A DNA stretch of 64,000 nucleotides from Shimia marina (GCF_001458175.1 NZ_CYPW01000040.1:156516-220515), one strand, 5' to 3'. Positions 8,017 to 18,670 are shown, counted from the stretch's first letter. Program-made: numbers and translations. The notes: generated by a model not told the origin, from the letters alone.

Positions 8017-10977
8017 TCAGTTTCCTTCCATGGAGAGCGCGGCATTCACCAGCGCGGCTTGTTGTGCTTTGTGTTGGCTTGCCAGACCTGTGGCGGGCGA
8101 CGCAGATGCGGCGCGACCGGCATAGGTCGGACGGGTGTGTTTGGCTTTGATGCGGGTCAGGGCCCACTCAATGTTGGGTTCGATGAAGGACCATGCGCCC
8201 TGGTTTTTGGGCTCTTCCTGACACCAGACCATCTCGGCATCTTTGAAGCGATCCAGTTCCTTGATCAGCGAATGCGCCGGGAACGGATAATATTGCTCGA
8301 TGCGCAGCAGATAGATGTCGTCAATGCCGCGTGCATCGCGCTCTTCCAGCAGGTCATAGTAGACCTTGCCGGAACACATCACGACTCGCTTGATGTCTTT
8401 GTCGGCCTTCAGTTTGGTGTCGGAATGGCCTTTTTCGGCGTCATCCCAGAGCACGCGGTGGAAGGAAGAGCCATCGGTAAAGTCCTCAACATCGGAGATG
8501 CAGAGCTTGTGGCGCAGCAGGGACTTTGGCGTCATCAGGATCAGCGGCTTGCGGAAGGTGCGGTGCAGCTGACGGCGCAGGATGTGGAAGTAGTTCGCTG
8601 GCGTGGAGCAGTTGGCCACAATCCAGTTGTCGCCGCCACACATCTGCAGGAAGCGTTCCAGACGGGCAGAAGAGTGCTCTGGCCCCTGACCTTCAAAGCC
8701 ATGTGGCAGCAGGACGGTCAGACCGGACATGCGCAGCCATTTGCTTTCACCGGAGCTGATGAACTGATCAAACATGATCTGTGCGCCGTTGGCAAAGTCG
8801 CCAAACTGCGCTTCCCAGAGAGTCAGCGCGTTGGGTTCTGCCAGTGAGTAGCCATATTCAAAACCCAGCACCGCATATTCAGATAGCGCGGAGTCGATGA
8901 CTTCATACTGGCTTTGACCCGCACGGATGTTGTTGAGCGGGTAGTAGCGCTCTTCGGTGTCCTGATTGATGATGCCGGAGTGGCGCTGAGAGAAGGTGCC
9001 GCGGGTGGCGTCCTGACCGGCCAGACGCACAGGGTAGCCTTCGGTCATGAGAGAGCCGAACGCCAGTGCTTCTGCGGTGGCCCAGTCAAAGCCTTTTCCG
9101 GTTTCAAACATCTTGCCACGCGTGTCCAGAAGGCGACCGACGGTCTTATGCACCGGGAAGCCCTCAGGGACGGAGGACAGTGCTTTGCCGACATCCTGCA
9201 TGGTTTCAGATTTGATCGAGGTCTGGCCGCGCTCATAGTCTTCGCCACGTTTGTCCAGATGTGACCAGCGCCCATCGAGCCAGTCGGCTTTGTTGGGTTT
9301 GTAGTCTTTGCCGATCTCAAACTCAGTGTTCAGATGCGCTTGGAAGGTGGCCTTCATATCCTCGATTTCGCCTTCGGGGATCAGGCCGTCTTTCACCAGG
9401 CGCTCCGTGTAGAGCGTTAGCGTGGTTTTGTGCTTTTTGATGCGCTTGTACATCACCGGGTTGGTGAACATGGGCTCGTCGCCCTCGTTGTGACCAAAGC
9501 GGCGGTAGCAGAACATGTCGATGACGACATCTTTCTGGAACTTCTGACGGAATTCCGTCGCCACTTTCGCCGCATGCACGACCGCTTCTGGGTCGTCGCC
9601 GTTCACGTGGAAGATCGGCGCTTCCACAACCAGTGCGTTGTCGGTTGGATACGGGGAGGAGCGGGAGAAGTGCGGCGCGGTGGTGAAACCGATCTGGTTG
9701 TTCACCACGATGTGCATGGTGCCGCCGGTTTTGTGACCCTTCAGGCCAGACAGGGCAAAACACTCTGCCACAACACCCTGACCCGCAAATGCGGCGTCGC
9801 CGTGCAGAAGGATCGGCATGACAGCCGTGCGGTTGTCATCGTTCAGCTGGTCCTGCTTGGCGCGCACCTTGCCCAGCACAACCGGGTTCACCGCTTCAAG
9901 GTGAGACGGGTTTGCCGTCAGCGACAGGTGGACGGAATTGCCATCAAACTCACGGTCTGAGGAGGCACCGAGGTGATATTTCACGTCGCCGGAGCCATCC
10001 ACATCTTCTGGTTTAAAGCTGCCGCCCTGAAATTCGTTGAAGATCGCGCGATAGGGTTTGGCCATCACATTTGCCAAGACCGACAGGCGCCCCCGGTGGG
10101 GCATGCCGATGACGATCTCTTTGACGCCAAGGTTACCTCCGCGTTTGATCACCTGTTCCATGGCCGGGATCAGGCTTTCGCCCCCGTCCAGACCAAAGCG
10201 TTTGGTGCCCATGTATTTCACATGCAGGAATTTCTCAAAGCCCTCGGCCTCAACCAGCTTGTTGAGGATCGCCTTACGGCCTTCGCGGGTGAAGGTGATC
10301 TCTTTGTCATAGCCTTCAATGCGCTCTTTCAGCCAGCTCGCCTCTTCGGGGTTGGAGATGTGCATGTACTGCATCGCAAAGGTGCCACAATAGGTGCGCT
10401 TCACGATGTCCATAATCTGGCGCATGGTGGCGATATCGAGCCCCAGCACCTTGTCGATGAAGATCGGGCGATCCATGTCGGCATCAGTGAAGCCGTAGGA
10501 CTTGGGGTCCAGTTCTGGATGGGGGGTCTGATCGCGCATGCCCAGCGGGTCGATGTCGGCAATCAGGTGGCCGCGAATACGATAGGCGCGGATGATCATC
10601 AGGGCACGGATGCTGTCCAGCACCGCGCGTTTGATCGCTTCATCAGAGACCTCAACGCCTTTTTCGGCGGCTTTCTCTTTGATCTTTTTACCGGCGGCCT
10701 TGGCCTCGGCGGGTTCGGCCCATTCGCCGGTCAGGCTCTGGGTCCAGTCGTCATTTGGCTGCGGAGGCCAGTCCGCGCGCGCCCAAGACGGGCCGGCGGC
10801 TTCGGCTTTGACATCCAGTTCCGCATCACCAAGTTGGCGGAAGAACTCCTGCCAGACTTCGTCAACCGCGTTAGGGTCGGTGGCATAGCGGGCATACATC
10901 TGCTCGAGGTATTCCGCATTGTGCCCCTGCATAAAGGAGGAGGCGTGGAAGATGTCGTTTGGCGACTGTTCGGTCAT
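8017..10977 (-). CDS. sucA: 2-oxoglutarate dehydrogenase E1 component
   Basis: Thiamine-diphosphate enzyme that decarboxylates 2-oxoglutarate and succinylates the lipoyl arm of SucB. The 986-residue protein carries the characteristic blocks GMPHRGRLSVLANV, GDAAFAGQGVVAE and YRRFGHNEGDEP, and an N-terminal segment (HASSFMQGHNAEYLEQMYARY, typical of SucA) that contacts the E2 core. An upstream gap of about 230 bases to sucD could hold a secondary promoter, but the order sucC-sucD-sucA-sucB suggests a single long operon. Confidence 0.96.
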   Translation of the reverse strand: MTEQSPNDIFHASSFMQGHNAEYLEQMYARYATDPNAVDEVWQEFFRQLGDAELDVKAEAAGPSWARADWPPQPNDDWTQSLTGEWAEPAEAKAAGKKIKEKAAEKGVEVSDEAIKRAVLDSIRALMIIRAYRIRGHLIADIDPLGMRDQTPHPELDPKSYGFTDADMDRPIFIDKVLGLDIATMRQIMDIVKRTYCGTFAMQYMHISNPEEASWLKERIEGYDKEITFTREGRKAILNKLVEAEGFEKFLHVKYMGTKRFGLDGGESLIPAMEQVIKRGGNLGVKEIVIGMPHRGRLSVLANVMAKPYRAIFNEFQGGSFKPEDVDGSGDVKYHLGASSDREFDGNSVHLSLTANPSHLEAVNPVVLGKVRAKQDQLNDDNRTAVMPILLHGDAAFAGQGVVAECFALSGLKGHKTGGTMHIVVNNQIGFTTAPHFSRSSPYPTDNALVVEAPIFHVNGDDPEAVVHAAKVATEFRQKFQKDVVIDMFCYRRFGHNEGDEPMFTNPVMYKRIKKHKTTLTLYTERLVKDGLIPEGEIEDMKATFQAHLNTEFEIGKDYKPNKADWLDGRWSHLDKRGEDYERGQTSIKSETMQDVGKALSSVPEGFPVHKTVGRLLDTRGKMFETGKGFDWATAEALAFGSLMTEGYPVRLAGQDATRGTFSQRHSGIINQDTEERYYPLNNIRAGQSQYEVIDSALSEYAVLGFEYGYSLAEPNALTLWEAQFGDFANGAQIMFDQFISSGESKWLRMSGLTVLLPHGFEGQGPEHSSARLERFLQMCGGDNWIVANCSTPANYFHILRRQLHRTFRKPLILMTPKSLLRHKLCISDVEDFTDGSSFHRVLWDDAEKGHSDTKLKADKDIKRVVMCSGKVYYDLLEERDARGIDDIYLLRIEQYYPFPAHSLIKELDRFKDAEMVWCQEEPKNQGAWSFIEPNIEWALTRIKAKHTRPTYAGRAASASPATGLASQHKAQQAALVNAALSMEGN

Positions 10978-11208
10978 GATGGCACCTCATGGAGACTGGG
11001 ACCGGTTTTGATTTTGACCCCAGAGAGAGCGGGGTGGGGGTAGATGAACGCGGGAACGTTTCAAAACACTTAGCGTGTAATGTATTTAACGCTCAGAGGG
11101 GGGGCGTTCACCTTTTGGTTATGGGCGCACTGCTTAACAGGCGAAGCGCCCGCACCGATTGGGTGCGAACGCTGACGCTTGGAAAGATATGGTGCGCAAA
11201 GGGCCAAG

Positions 11209-12096
11209 TTAGCCCAGCTCGATCGCTTTGAGCACAGCTTCGCCGAGGCCGGCTGGGCTGTCTGCGACGACGATGCCAGCTTCCTGCATTGCGGCGATCT
11301 TGTCTTCTGCACCACCTTTGCCACCGGCAACAATCGCACCGGCGTGGCCCATGCGGCGGCCGGGAGGCGCTGTACGGCCTGCGATGAAGCCCGCGGTTGG
11401 CTTCCAGCGGCCTTTTTTGCGCTCGTTGGCAAGGAACTCTGCGGCTTCTTCTTCCGCGGACCCACCGATCTCACCGATCATGATGATGGACTGAGTTTCA
11501 TCGTCAGACAGGAACATGTCCAGCACGTCGATGTGCTCGGTGCCTTTGATGGGGTCGCCGCCGATGCCCACAGCGGTGGACTGGCCCAGACCGATGTCTG
11601 CGGTTTGCTTGACCGCTTCATAAGTCAGGGTGCCGGAGCGGGACACAACGCCCACAGAGCCACGCTTGTGGATGTGGCCCGGCATGATGCCGATTTTGCA
11701 GGCATCAGGCGTGATCACACCTGGGCAGTTAGGGCCGATCAGACGGGAGGAAGAGTTTTCCAGCGCGCGCTGTACCTTCATCATGTCAAGAACAGGAATG
11801 CCCTCGGTGATGCAGATGATCAGTTCCATTTCCGCGTCAATGGCTTCGAGGATCGAGTCTGCCGCGAAGGGGGGCGGAACATAGATCACGGAAGCATTGG
11901 CTTCGGTTTTTGCCTTTGCGTCATGTACGGAGTCAAAGACCGGCAGGCCGAGGTGCTCTTGGCCCCCTTTGCCCGGGGTCACGCCGCCGACCATTTTGGT
12001 GCCATAAGCGATGGCTTGTTCAGAGTGGAAGGTGCCCTGAGAGCCGGTGAAGCCCTGACAGATGACCTTTGTGTTTTCGTCGATGAGGATTGCCAT
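11209..12096 (-). CDS. sucD: Succinyl-CoA synthetase alpha subunit
   Basis: Binds CoA and carries the phosphohistidine in the reversible succinyl-CoA to succinate step that makes ATP or GTP. The CoA-binding Rossmann start ([17 protein letters not shown]) and the active-site histidine loop ([13 protein letters not shown], near residue 245) are present. 295 residues, standard length. It follows the small lipoprotein gene by 13 bases rather than following sucC directly, which is the usual arrangement elsewhere. Confidence 0.96.
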   Translation of the reverse strand: MAILIDENTKVICQGFTGSQGTFHSEQAIAYGTKMVGGVTPGKGGQEHLGLPVFDSVHDAKAKTEANASVIYVPPPFAADSILEAIDAEMELIICITEGIPVLDMMKVQRALENSSSRLIGPNCPGVITPDACKIGIMPGHIHKRGSVGVVSRSGTLTYEAVKQTADIGLGQSTAVGIGGDPIKGTEHIDVLDMFLSDDETQSIIMIGEIGGSAEEEAAEFLANERKKGRWKPTAGFIAGRTAPPGRRMGHAGAIVAGGKGGAEDKIAAMQEAGIVVADSPAGLGEAVLKAIELG

Positions 12097-12109
12097 GTGA
12101 TTGGCTCCT

Positions 12110-12643
12110 TTAATTTTTTGAGATAGCGGTCACTTCGAGAATGAGAAAATCGACGCCGGGCGCCTTTTCGCTCAGTCTGGGAGTTGACCAACCTGAATAA
12201 TCAACGGGTATCCCTGTACCTCGGAAATCGTTGCCAAAGGCGTTTATCGGCTTGCCGATAGATGCCGTTTCTTCGGCGAGCATTTCGTCGAGGCTGTCTT
12301 GGGTGCCCCAACGAACTGCACAGGTTGAGCGGGTTTCGCTGACTTGCTCAACATCGAGATAGAGGTGTTTGCCGCTTACATATCCTGAGACGCGTCGCGC
12401 ATTGCTCTCTGGTGATTTACCGGATTTTGCGCGTAGCTCTGCGACTTTGGCTTTCGCTGCCTCAAACTCGGGGAAGGAGGCAACGCAGTACTTTTCAAAG
12501 AAAGAAAAACCCTCAGCCATAGTCACAGACTGGATAGATGACGCCGAAGCGACCTTCGCAGCTTTTGAGTCTTCCATTGGCTCAACAGACGTTTGGCATG
12601 CCGCCACGGGGAGAGCGCACAAAAGAAGTGAAAGTCGTCTCAT
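12110..12643 (-). CDS. Putative lipoprotein inserted between sucC and sucD
   Basis: Unrecognised 177-residue protein. The N-terminus is a lipoprotein signal (LCALPVAAC, with Cys16 as the predicted lipidated residue), so it should sit in the cell envelope. A conserved-looking pair of Cys residues (Cys53 and about Cys112) could form a disulfide. It begins six bases after the sucC stop and ends 13 bases before sucD, so it must be co-transcribed with them. Composition is somewhat more AT-rich than the suc genes. No link between an envelope lipoprotein and succinyl-CoA synthetase is known to me. Confidence 0.75.
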   Translation of the reverse strand: MRRLSLLLCALPVAACQTSVEPMEDSKAAKVASASSIQSVTMAEGFSFFEKYCVASFPEFEAAKAKVAELRAKSGKSPESNARRVSGYVSGKHLYLDVEQVSETRSTCAVRWGTQDSLDEMLAEETASIGKPINAFGNDFRGTGIPVDYSGWSTPRLSEKAPGVDFLILEVTAISKN

Positions 12644-12648
12644 GGCGA

Positions 12649-13842
12649 TTATCCCTTAACCGCTTTCACGATCTTCTCGGCACCGTCAGACAGGTTGTCA
12701 GCAGCGATCACATCAAGACCGGAGGTGTTGATGATCTCTTTGCCAGCTTCCACGTTGGTGCCCTCAAGGCGCACAACCAGAGGAACCTTCAGGCCAACCT
12801 CTTTCACAGCCGCCACAACGCCTTCTGCGATCACATCACAGCGCATGATGCCGCCGAAGATGTTCACGAGAATGCCTTTGACGTTTGGATCAGAGGTGAT
12901 GATCTTGAACGCTTCGGTCACTTTCTCTTTGGTTGCGCCGCCGCCCACGTCGAGGAAGTTCGCTGGCTCTGCACCGTAGAGTTTGATGATGTCCATGGTG
13001 GCCATCGCGAGGCCCGCACCGTTCACCATGCAGCCGATTTCACCGTCCAGAGCGATGTAGTTCAGATCGTATTTGGACGCTTCAAGCTCTTTGGGGTCTT
13101 CTTCGGTTTCGTCGCGCAGCTCGGCCACGTCTGGGTGGCGGTAGATGGCGTTGCCGTCAAAGCCAACTTTGGCGTCGAGCACTTTGAGCTTGCCGCCCGG
13201 CATGACGATCAGCGGGTTGATCTCCAGCTGCTCCATGTCTTTTTCCATGAAGGCTTTGTAGAGAATGCCCATCAGCTTCACGCATTCTTTGACCTGTGCG
13301 CCCTCAAGGCCGAGAGCAAAGGCAACGCGGCGGCCGTGGTAGGCTTGGTAGCCGGTGGCCGGGTCAACGGAGAAGGACAGGATTTTCTCTGGAGTGGCTT
13401 CGGCCACTTCCTCGATGTCCATGCCACCCTCGGTGGAGCAAACGAAAGACACGCGGGAGGTCTGACGATCCACGAGCAGAGCCAGATAGAGTTCGCGCTC
13501 GATGTCGGACCCATCTTCGATGTAGATGCGGTTCACTTGCTTGCCAGCAGGGCCGGACTGGTGAGTCACAAGGGTGCGGCCCAGCATTTTCTTCGCTTCT
13601 TCAGCGGCTTCTTCGACGGATTTGGCAAGACGGACACCGCCTTTTTCGCCTGCATCCGCTTCCACAAAGGAGCCTTTGCCGCGGCCACCGGCGTGGATTT
13701 GTGCTTTTACAACCCAGAGCGGGCCATCAAGCTCACCAGCGGCGGTTTTGGCATCTTCTGCTTTCAGAACAACGCGGCCTTCGGACACCGGAGCGCCGTA
13801 GGAGCGAAGCAGGGCTTTCGCCTGATATTCATGGATGTTCAT
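12649..13842 (-). CDS. sucC: Succinyl-CoA synthetase beta subunit (ADP-forming)
   Basis: ATP-grasp subunit that binds the nucleotide and succinate. The start at 13842 gives the standard N-terminus [16 protein letters not shown] and a 397-residue protein; the longer open frame (to 13917) is not supported by family length. Conserved segments [19 protein letters not shown] and [13 protein letters not shown] are visible. It is the first gene of the suc operon, with a palindromic operator-like dyad about 95-130 bases upstream and a long AT-rich leader. Confidence 0.96.
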   Translation of the reverse strand: MNIHEYQAKALLRSYGAPVSEGRVVLKAEDAKTAAGELDGPLWVVKAQIHAGGRGKGSFVEADAGEKGGVRLAKSVEEAAEEAKKMLGRTLVTHQSGPAGKQVNRIYIEDGSDIERELYLALLVDRQTSRVSFVCSTEGGMDIEEVAEATPEKILSFSVDPATGYQAYHGRRVAFALGLEGAQVKECVKLMGILYKAFMEKDMEQLEINPLIVMPGGKLKVLDAKVGFDGNAIYRHPDVAELRDETEEDPKELEASKYDLNYIALDGEIGCMVNGAGLAMATMDIIKLYGAEPANFLDVGGGATKEKVTEAFKIITSDPNVKGILVNIFGGIMRCDVIAEGVVAAVKEVGLKVPLVVRLEGTNVEAGKEIINTSGLDVIAADNLSDGAEKIVKAVKG

Positions 13843-14124
13843 AGAACTGGTCCCATATTGCTGCGATTGGAGGAGTTCTGGCACAGCTCTGAGCGTGGGA
13901 TAAGTAAATTCGACCAAGAAGGTGGATTTTTTCTAATTTGTGATCACAGGGCGAAAAAGCGTGATCACAAATTGATAAATTCTTAATGCACACAGAGGAG
14001 CGTTAGCGGAAACGTCTTATTCCTATGGGATTCTATGTCAGCGGGCGGCGTGCATTTTGAAATGCGCCCTAGCCGTCATTGCTGTTGGGGCAGAGGATTG
14101 GCTGGATGAGGCTGGATGAGATAA
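13843..14124. other. sucC upstream regulatory region
   Basis: This stretch of about 340 bases between sucC and the next gene contains no credible gene. It is AT-rich near 13915-13985 and holds the paired GTGATCAC dyad. The remainder toward 14125 carries the terminator of the upstream lipoprotein gene. I infer that the suc operon promoter lies between about 13870 and 13980. Confidence 0.55.
13937..13971 (-). promoter_or_regulatory. Paired GTGATCAC dyad upstream of sucC
   Basis: Two copies of the eight-base palindrome GTGATCAC (13940-13947 and 13961-13968) have centres 21 bases apart, each extended outward by AAA or TTT so that the whole is an inverted repeat TTTGTGATCAC...GTGATCACAAA. The same structure with a 20-base spacing stands upstream of sdhC, and the similarity continues a little further toward the gene (TTA..GAAAA..TCC). 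This strongly suggests a binding site for a common dimeric regulator; which one I cannot say. Confidence 0.7.
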
Positions 14125-14147
14125 GGGCGGCGTCGCATGCGCCGCCC
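14125..14147 (-). terminator. Terminator of the lipoprotein gene at 14186
   Basis: Stem GGGCGGCG against CGCCGCCC with a seven-base loop, followed on the minus strand by TTATCT. It lies about 40 bases beyond the stop of the lipoprotein gene and separates it from the sucC promoter region. Confidence 0.7.
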
Positions 14148-14185
14148 ATCATTGCCTCTGGATGCGTCAATCCGCAGACATGGCC

Positions 14186-14842
14186 TCAGTCCGCCTGAAG
14201 CACGAAGGCGTGTTCGATCAAGCCAAAGGCACCGGGCAGCTGGATATGGCGCAGGGAATAGGCTTTGCCATTGATTGTGGTTACGCTTGTGCCGTTTGCA
14301 TGGCTGATGCCCAGCGTGCCAAAGAGCGCGTTTTGCGCGGTCGCCTTGGTCACGCTGTCCTGAGTGATGGCCGTGACGGCGCACTCATAGGCGTATTGGC
14401 TCGCGATGTTTACCTGAACGGAGCTGCCGCCAGACGGGCTGAACTCGGTATTTGTGGCAAAGATCTGATCCGGGCCGGGGCGCTCGACATCCATGTTCTG
14501 TTGGGCTGCCGCTTTGGCGATGGTCTCGACATTCGGGGTATGGCGCAAGCAGGTGGCCTGAAACAAGGCGACGGCCCCGCTCAGATCGGTGTTGGAGCTT
14601 GCGCCGGGGGCGACAACGTCAATCACCTCGGTGGGGGAAATGCCAAGCGCCTCAAGATTTTCGCCAATGTTCTGCGCATTTGCCGCAAGCAGGCCGGGCG
14701 TTGCATAGCCGGTGTTTGGACCTGGCGTATAGGGCAGTTGGGTCTGAGGCCCGCTGCGGATGTTGGGTGCAGTGCTTGAGCCACAGGATGCGAGGGTGGC
14801 AATGAGAGCGGTGCAGAGAGAGGCGCGTAAAAAGGTGGCCAT
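14186..14842 (-). CDS. Putative lipoprotein, unknown function
   Basis: Unrecognised 218-residue protein with a lipoprotein signal (LIATLASC, predicted lipidated Cys20). The body has no motif I recognise; it is mixed alpha/beta in composition and contains three further cysteines. It lies between mdh and sucC on the same strand but is bounded by terminator hairpins on both sides (14125 and 14954), so it looks like a single-gene unit and probably not part of the TCA operons. Confidence 0.7.
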   Translation of the reverse strand: MATFLRASLCTALIATLASCGSSTAPNIRSGPQTQLPYTPGPNTGYATPGLLAANAQNIGENLEALGISPTEVIDVVAPGASSNTDLSGAVALFQATCLRHTPNVETIAKAAAQQNMDVERPGPDQIFATNTEFSPSGGSSVQVNIASQYAYECAVTAITQDSVTKATAQNALFGTLGISHANGTSVTTINGKAYSLRHIQLPGAFGLIEHAFVLQAD

Positions 14843-14953
14843 GCAGAAAATCCTGTGCCGGAATAGTATGATATATCTGTGATCTTCTTAGGTTGGTGCG
14901 CGCTATGCAATCGAAAGAAGAGATGAGGGCGGATCTTTTTCCTTAAAGATAGA

Positions 14954-14983
14954 AAAAGGCCCGCGAGTTTCGCGGACCTTTGG
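14954..14983 (-). terminator. mdh terminator
   Basis: AAAGG-CCGCGA type stem with a short GTT loop and TCGCGG-CCTTT return, one mismatch, followed on the minus strand by TTTTTCT. It is about 30 bases beyond the mdh stop and has the form of a Rho-independent terminator. Confidence 0.85.
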
Positions 14984-15009
14984 AATGTTCTATCGGCTGT
15001 CGGTAGGCC

Positions 15010-16086
<1,077 letters not shown>

Positions 16087-16193
16087 TCAATCTTTGGGCG
16101 AGTGTTGAGGCGCGACGTAGGTGCGCTTGATTTGCCGGTGCCGCTATGGGTAGATGGGTCAAGAAATGACACTCTTACTAAGGATGCAAAGCG

Positions 16194-16400
16194 ATGACTT
16201 CTGCGACAAAAACCCTGATGGCACTGGCTCTCGTGGGCATGACCGTATCGGCCTGTGGTGGCGGCGGGAACAGCACCACGACTGTGCAGACTGTGGCGAT
16301 CGGCGATCAGCTCGCTTCGTTGGAAAAGGCTTACTCTGAAGGTCTGGTGACGGAAAAAGAATACAAACAACAGCGTAAGAAAATTCTGGATGAAAGCTGA
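16194..16400 (+). CDS. Small SHOCT-domain lipoprotein
   Basis: A 68-residue protein: lipoprotein signal ending at SACG (Cys21), a Gly/Thr-rich linker, and a C-terminal SHOCT-like helix pair (LASLEKAYSEGLVTEKEY, residues 40-57). SHOCT modules are short C-terminal oligomerisation segments found on many unrelated bacterial proteins. It is divergent from mdh with about 220 bases between. Its role is unknown. Confidence 0.75.
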   Translation: MTSATKTLMALALVGMTVSACGGGGNSTTTVQTVAIGDQLASLEKAYSEGLVTEKEYKQQRKKILDES

Positions 16401-16439
16401 AGATAAGACGTGTTCGGAGCCAGTTGTTGATGTGTTTCA

Positions 16440-17180
16440 GTGACTGATTCTGTCTCGTTTTTCTTACTTGCACCGATTGCGGTGATGTTTGCAGGCATCT
16501 CCAAAGCCGGCTTCGGCTCTGGAGCCGCTTTTGCAAGTGCAGCATTGCTGGCGGTCATTTTGCCGCCAGCGCAAGCCCTCGGATTGATGTTGCCCTTGTT
16601 GATGTTGATCGATCTTGTAACTCTGCGCCCTTATTGGCGGCGCTGGAGTGTGCAGGATGCCTGGGTTTTAATTCTTGGCGGGATTCCGGGCGTACTGGCC
16701 GGGGTGGCCCTGTTTCGGATCGCCAACGATGACGCTCTGCGGCTGTTCATAGGCGTGATCTCGCTTGCCTTCGTGATTTGGCAGCTCTGGCCGCGCAAAG
16801 GCGCCCGCGGGGCATTACCGTTCCAAGCCGGTATTGTGGCGGGCACCGTGACTGGGTTTACCAGTTTTGTGAGCCATGCGGGAGGGCCACCTGCAGCGGT
16901 GTATCTTCTTTCGCGTGGCTTGGATAAGACAACCTACCAGGCGACCACCGTGTTGGTGTTCTGGGCGATCAACTTTGCCAAGGCGATCCCCTACGCCTTT
17001 ATGGGGATATTTGCCTATGACACCTTGCAGGCGGGGGCTCTTCTGGCACCTTTTGCCCTGTTGGGGGCTTATCTGGGCGTGAAGCTCCATCACGCAGTGC
17101 CAGAAAAGCTCTTCTTTGCGTTGACCTACGTTCTGTTGACAGCCACAGGTGCGAAGCTGATTTTTGATGCTTTGACGTGA
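16440..17180 (+). CDS. TauE/SafE-family sulfite or anion exporter
   Basis: A 246-residue membrane protein with about eight hydrophobic helices and the family's N-terminal repeat block (FAGISKAGFGSGAAFASAAL, residues 17-36) and C-terminal counterpart (SHAGGPPAAVYLLSRGL, near residue 145). Family members export sulfite, sulfoacetate or other small organic anions; the substrate here is not known. It starts with GTG at 16440, 39 bases after the SHOCT lipoprotein stop, and may share its transcript. Confidence 0.85.
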   Translation: MTDSVSFFLLAPIAVMFAGISKAGFGSGAAFASAALLAVILPPAQALGLMLPLLMLIDLVTLRPYWRRWSVQDAWVLILGGIPGVLAGVALFRIANDDALRLFIGVISLAFVIWQLWPRKGARGALPFQAGIVAGTVTGFTSFVSHAGGPPAAVYLLSRGLDKTTYQATTVLVFWAINFAKAIPYAFMGIFAYDTLQAGALLAPFALLGAYLGVKLHHAVPEKLFFALTYVLLTATGAKLIFDALT

Positions 17181-17189
17181 CTTACCCGT

Positions 17190-17507
17190 TCAGGCGTCAT
17201 CACCTTCTTTAGGGAGCACTTCCACAAGCTCTTCATAGGCTTGGCCGGTCGCCATCAAGCAGGTGGAGCCGTTGGGCATCGTCACAGTGATTGTCCAGCT
17301 GCCCGAGCTTTCGGATGCAAAAATCTCGACAACGGCACCTTGTGTGCCCAATCCCAATGCCTGTCGCGATTCTCCGTATTTCTCCGCAAGTCGTTCGACA
17401 ACGGTGTCACGCTTGGCGCAGTGGCGCAGAGATTGCGCATGGGTGAGAATGGCGCTCAGAGCGAGGATGCTCAAGCTGGAAGTCAGGGTTAGAAGCGTCT
17501 TTTTCAT
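17190..17507 (-). CDS. Small secreted protein, unknown function
   Basis: A 105-residue protein with a clear Sec signal peptide (MKKTLLTLTSSLSILALSA, cleaved near AQS). The mature part of about 80 residues has two Cys and the phrase SWTITVTMPNGSTCLMATG; I have seen similar small proteins annotated only as hypothetical in this bacterial family. The start is fixed by GAAAGGAAACC upstream; the open frame extends to 17696 but is not protein-like. It is convergent with the TauE-like gene, with ten bases between the stops. Confidence 0.75.
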   Translation of the reverse strand: MKKTLLTLTSSLSILALSAILTHAQSLRHCAKRDTVVERLAEKYGESRQALGLGTQGAVVEIFASESSGSWTITVTMPNGSTCLMATGQAYEELVEVLPKEGDDA

Positions 17508-17815
17508 CTGGTTTCCTTTCAGGAAATTCTTGTCACGCTCACGAGCTTTGCCTGTGATGCGCGCCATATGTGCCCGGTGCTTCGCCTCTTCTTGTTGTAT
17601 TTGGCCCTTTGGCCAGATCTTCCTCCCATAGGAAGCGATGAGAACAGTCTGCGCTGATGGGGCCGAAAAAATGGTTAACGCGGCGTGCAAAACCAAAATG
17701 GCTGCATTTAGGGCGCGCTGACGGAGCGTTTTTTCTGCAATGCGGCAAGATTGCCCTTGAAGTTATCTGAGAAAAATGCACCTCTCTGCGCAACAATATT
17801 ACGGAGAAGAGTTTC
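17508..17815. other. mcl2 upstream gap
   Basis: About 310 bases between the secreted-protein gene and mcl2, with divergent promoters expected. I see no gene. A small palindrome GGCAA-GA-TTGCC at 17744-17755 lies about 60-70 bases before the mcl2 start and could be an operator, but it is not repeated before ccr or ecm in this window. Confidence 0.35.
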
Positions 17816-18670
17816 ATGGATCAGCGCGCACGCCCCTATCGTTCGGTTCTGTATATTCCGGGTTCCAAGGATCGGGCCCTCGAAAAAGCACGCGGATTGC
17901 CGGTGGATGCCATTATCTTTGATCTGGAAGATGCCGTGGCGCCGGATGAAAAAGTCAACGCACGCGCGACTTTGGCAGCGGCGCTGGAGCAGGGCGGTTA
18001 TGGCAACCGGATGCGCATCGTGCGCATCAATGGGCTGGATACGCAATGGGGCGAGGCGGATGCCAAGGCGGCTGCCAGTATGGATTGCGATGCTGTGTTG
18101 TTGCCAAAGGTGGAAACGACGGCGCAGCTTGATGCGTTGGTTGCCTTGATTGGTGACAAACCGATCTGGTCCATGATGGAAACACCTCGTGGCATGCTTA
18201 ATGCGGCAGAGATTGCGGCGCATCCACAGTTGAGCGGCTTTGTGATGGGCACCAATGACCTCGCCAAAGAGCTGCAAACCCGTTTCCGTCCCGACCGTTT
18301 GCCGATGATGGCGGGGCTTGGTCTGTGTCTGCTGGCAGCCAAGGCTGAGGGAATTGTCGTGGTGGATGGCGTTTATAATGCCTTCAAGGATGCTGAAGGG
18401 CTCAAGGTTGAATGTGATCAGGGCCGGGATATGGGCTTTGATGGCAAAACCCTGATCCATCCCGCACAGGTCGATGTTGCGAATGCGGCCTTTGCCCCCT
18501 CGGAGGCGGAAATCGATTTGGCACAGCGTCAGATCGCGGCCTTTGAAGACTGTGAAGCCAGTGGTCAGGGTGTGGCCGTGGTAGATGGTAAAATCGTTGA
18601 GAACCTCCATGTGGTGACCGCGCGTGAAATACTTGCAAAGGCGGATGCAATTGCCGCTCTGGAGGGGTAG
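17816..18670 (+). CDS. mcl2: (3S)-malyl-CoA thioesterase, ethylmalonyl-CoA pathway
   Basis: HpcH/HpaI (citrate lyase beta-like) protein of 284 residues, with the metal and CoA site blocks FDLEDAVAPDEK (residues 37-48), LLPKVET and METPRGMLNAAEI. Two members of this family act in the ethylmalonyl-CoA pathway: a longer malyl-CoA lyase (about 318 residues) and the shorter malyl-CoA thioesterase Mcl2. The length, N-terminus and position near mch and mdh favour Mcl2, which hydrolyses malyl-CoA to malate and CoA. A GGAGAAGAG site precedes the ATG. A citramalyl-CoA lyase activity cannot be excluded from sequence. Confidence 0.85.
   Translation: MDQRARPYRSVLYIPGSKDRALEKARGLPVDAIIFDLEDAVAPDEKVNARATLAAALEQGGYGNRMRIVRINGLDTQWGEADAKAAASMDCDAVLLPKVETTAQLDALVALIGDKPIWSMMETPRGMLNAAEIAAHPQLSGFVMGTNDLAKELQTRFRPDRLPMMAGLGLCLLAAKAEGIVVVDGVYNAFKDAEGLKVECDQGRDMGFDGKTLIHPAQVDVANAAFAPSEAEIDLAQRQIAAFEDCEASGQGVAVVDGKIVENLHVVTAREILAKADAIAALEG

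Noticed and set aside
11711..11718. GTGATCAC inside sucD
   Set aside because: Single copy within conserved coding sequence (encoding VIT), with no partner two turns away, so not counted as an operator.
17744..17755. GGCAA-GA-TTGCC as a common operator of the ethylmalonyl-CoA genes
   Set aside because: No matching copy stands before ccr or ecm, so a pathway-wide operator cannot be claimed from this window.
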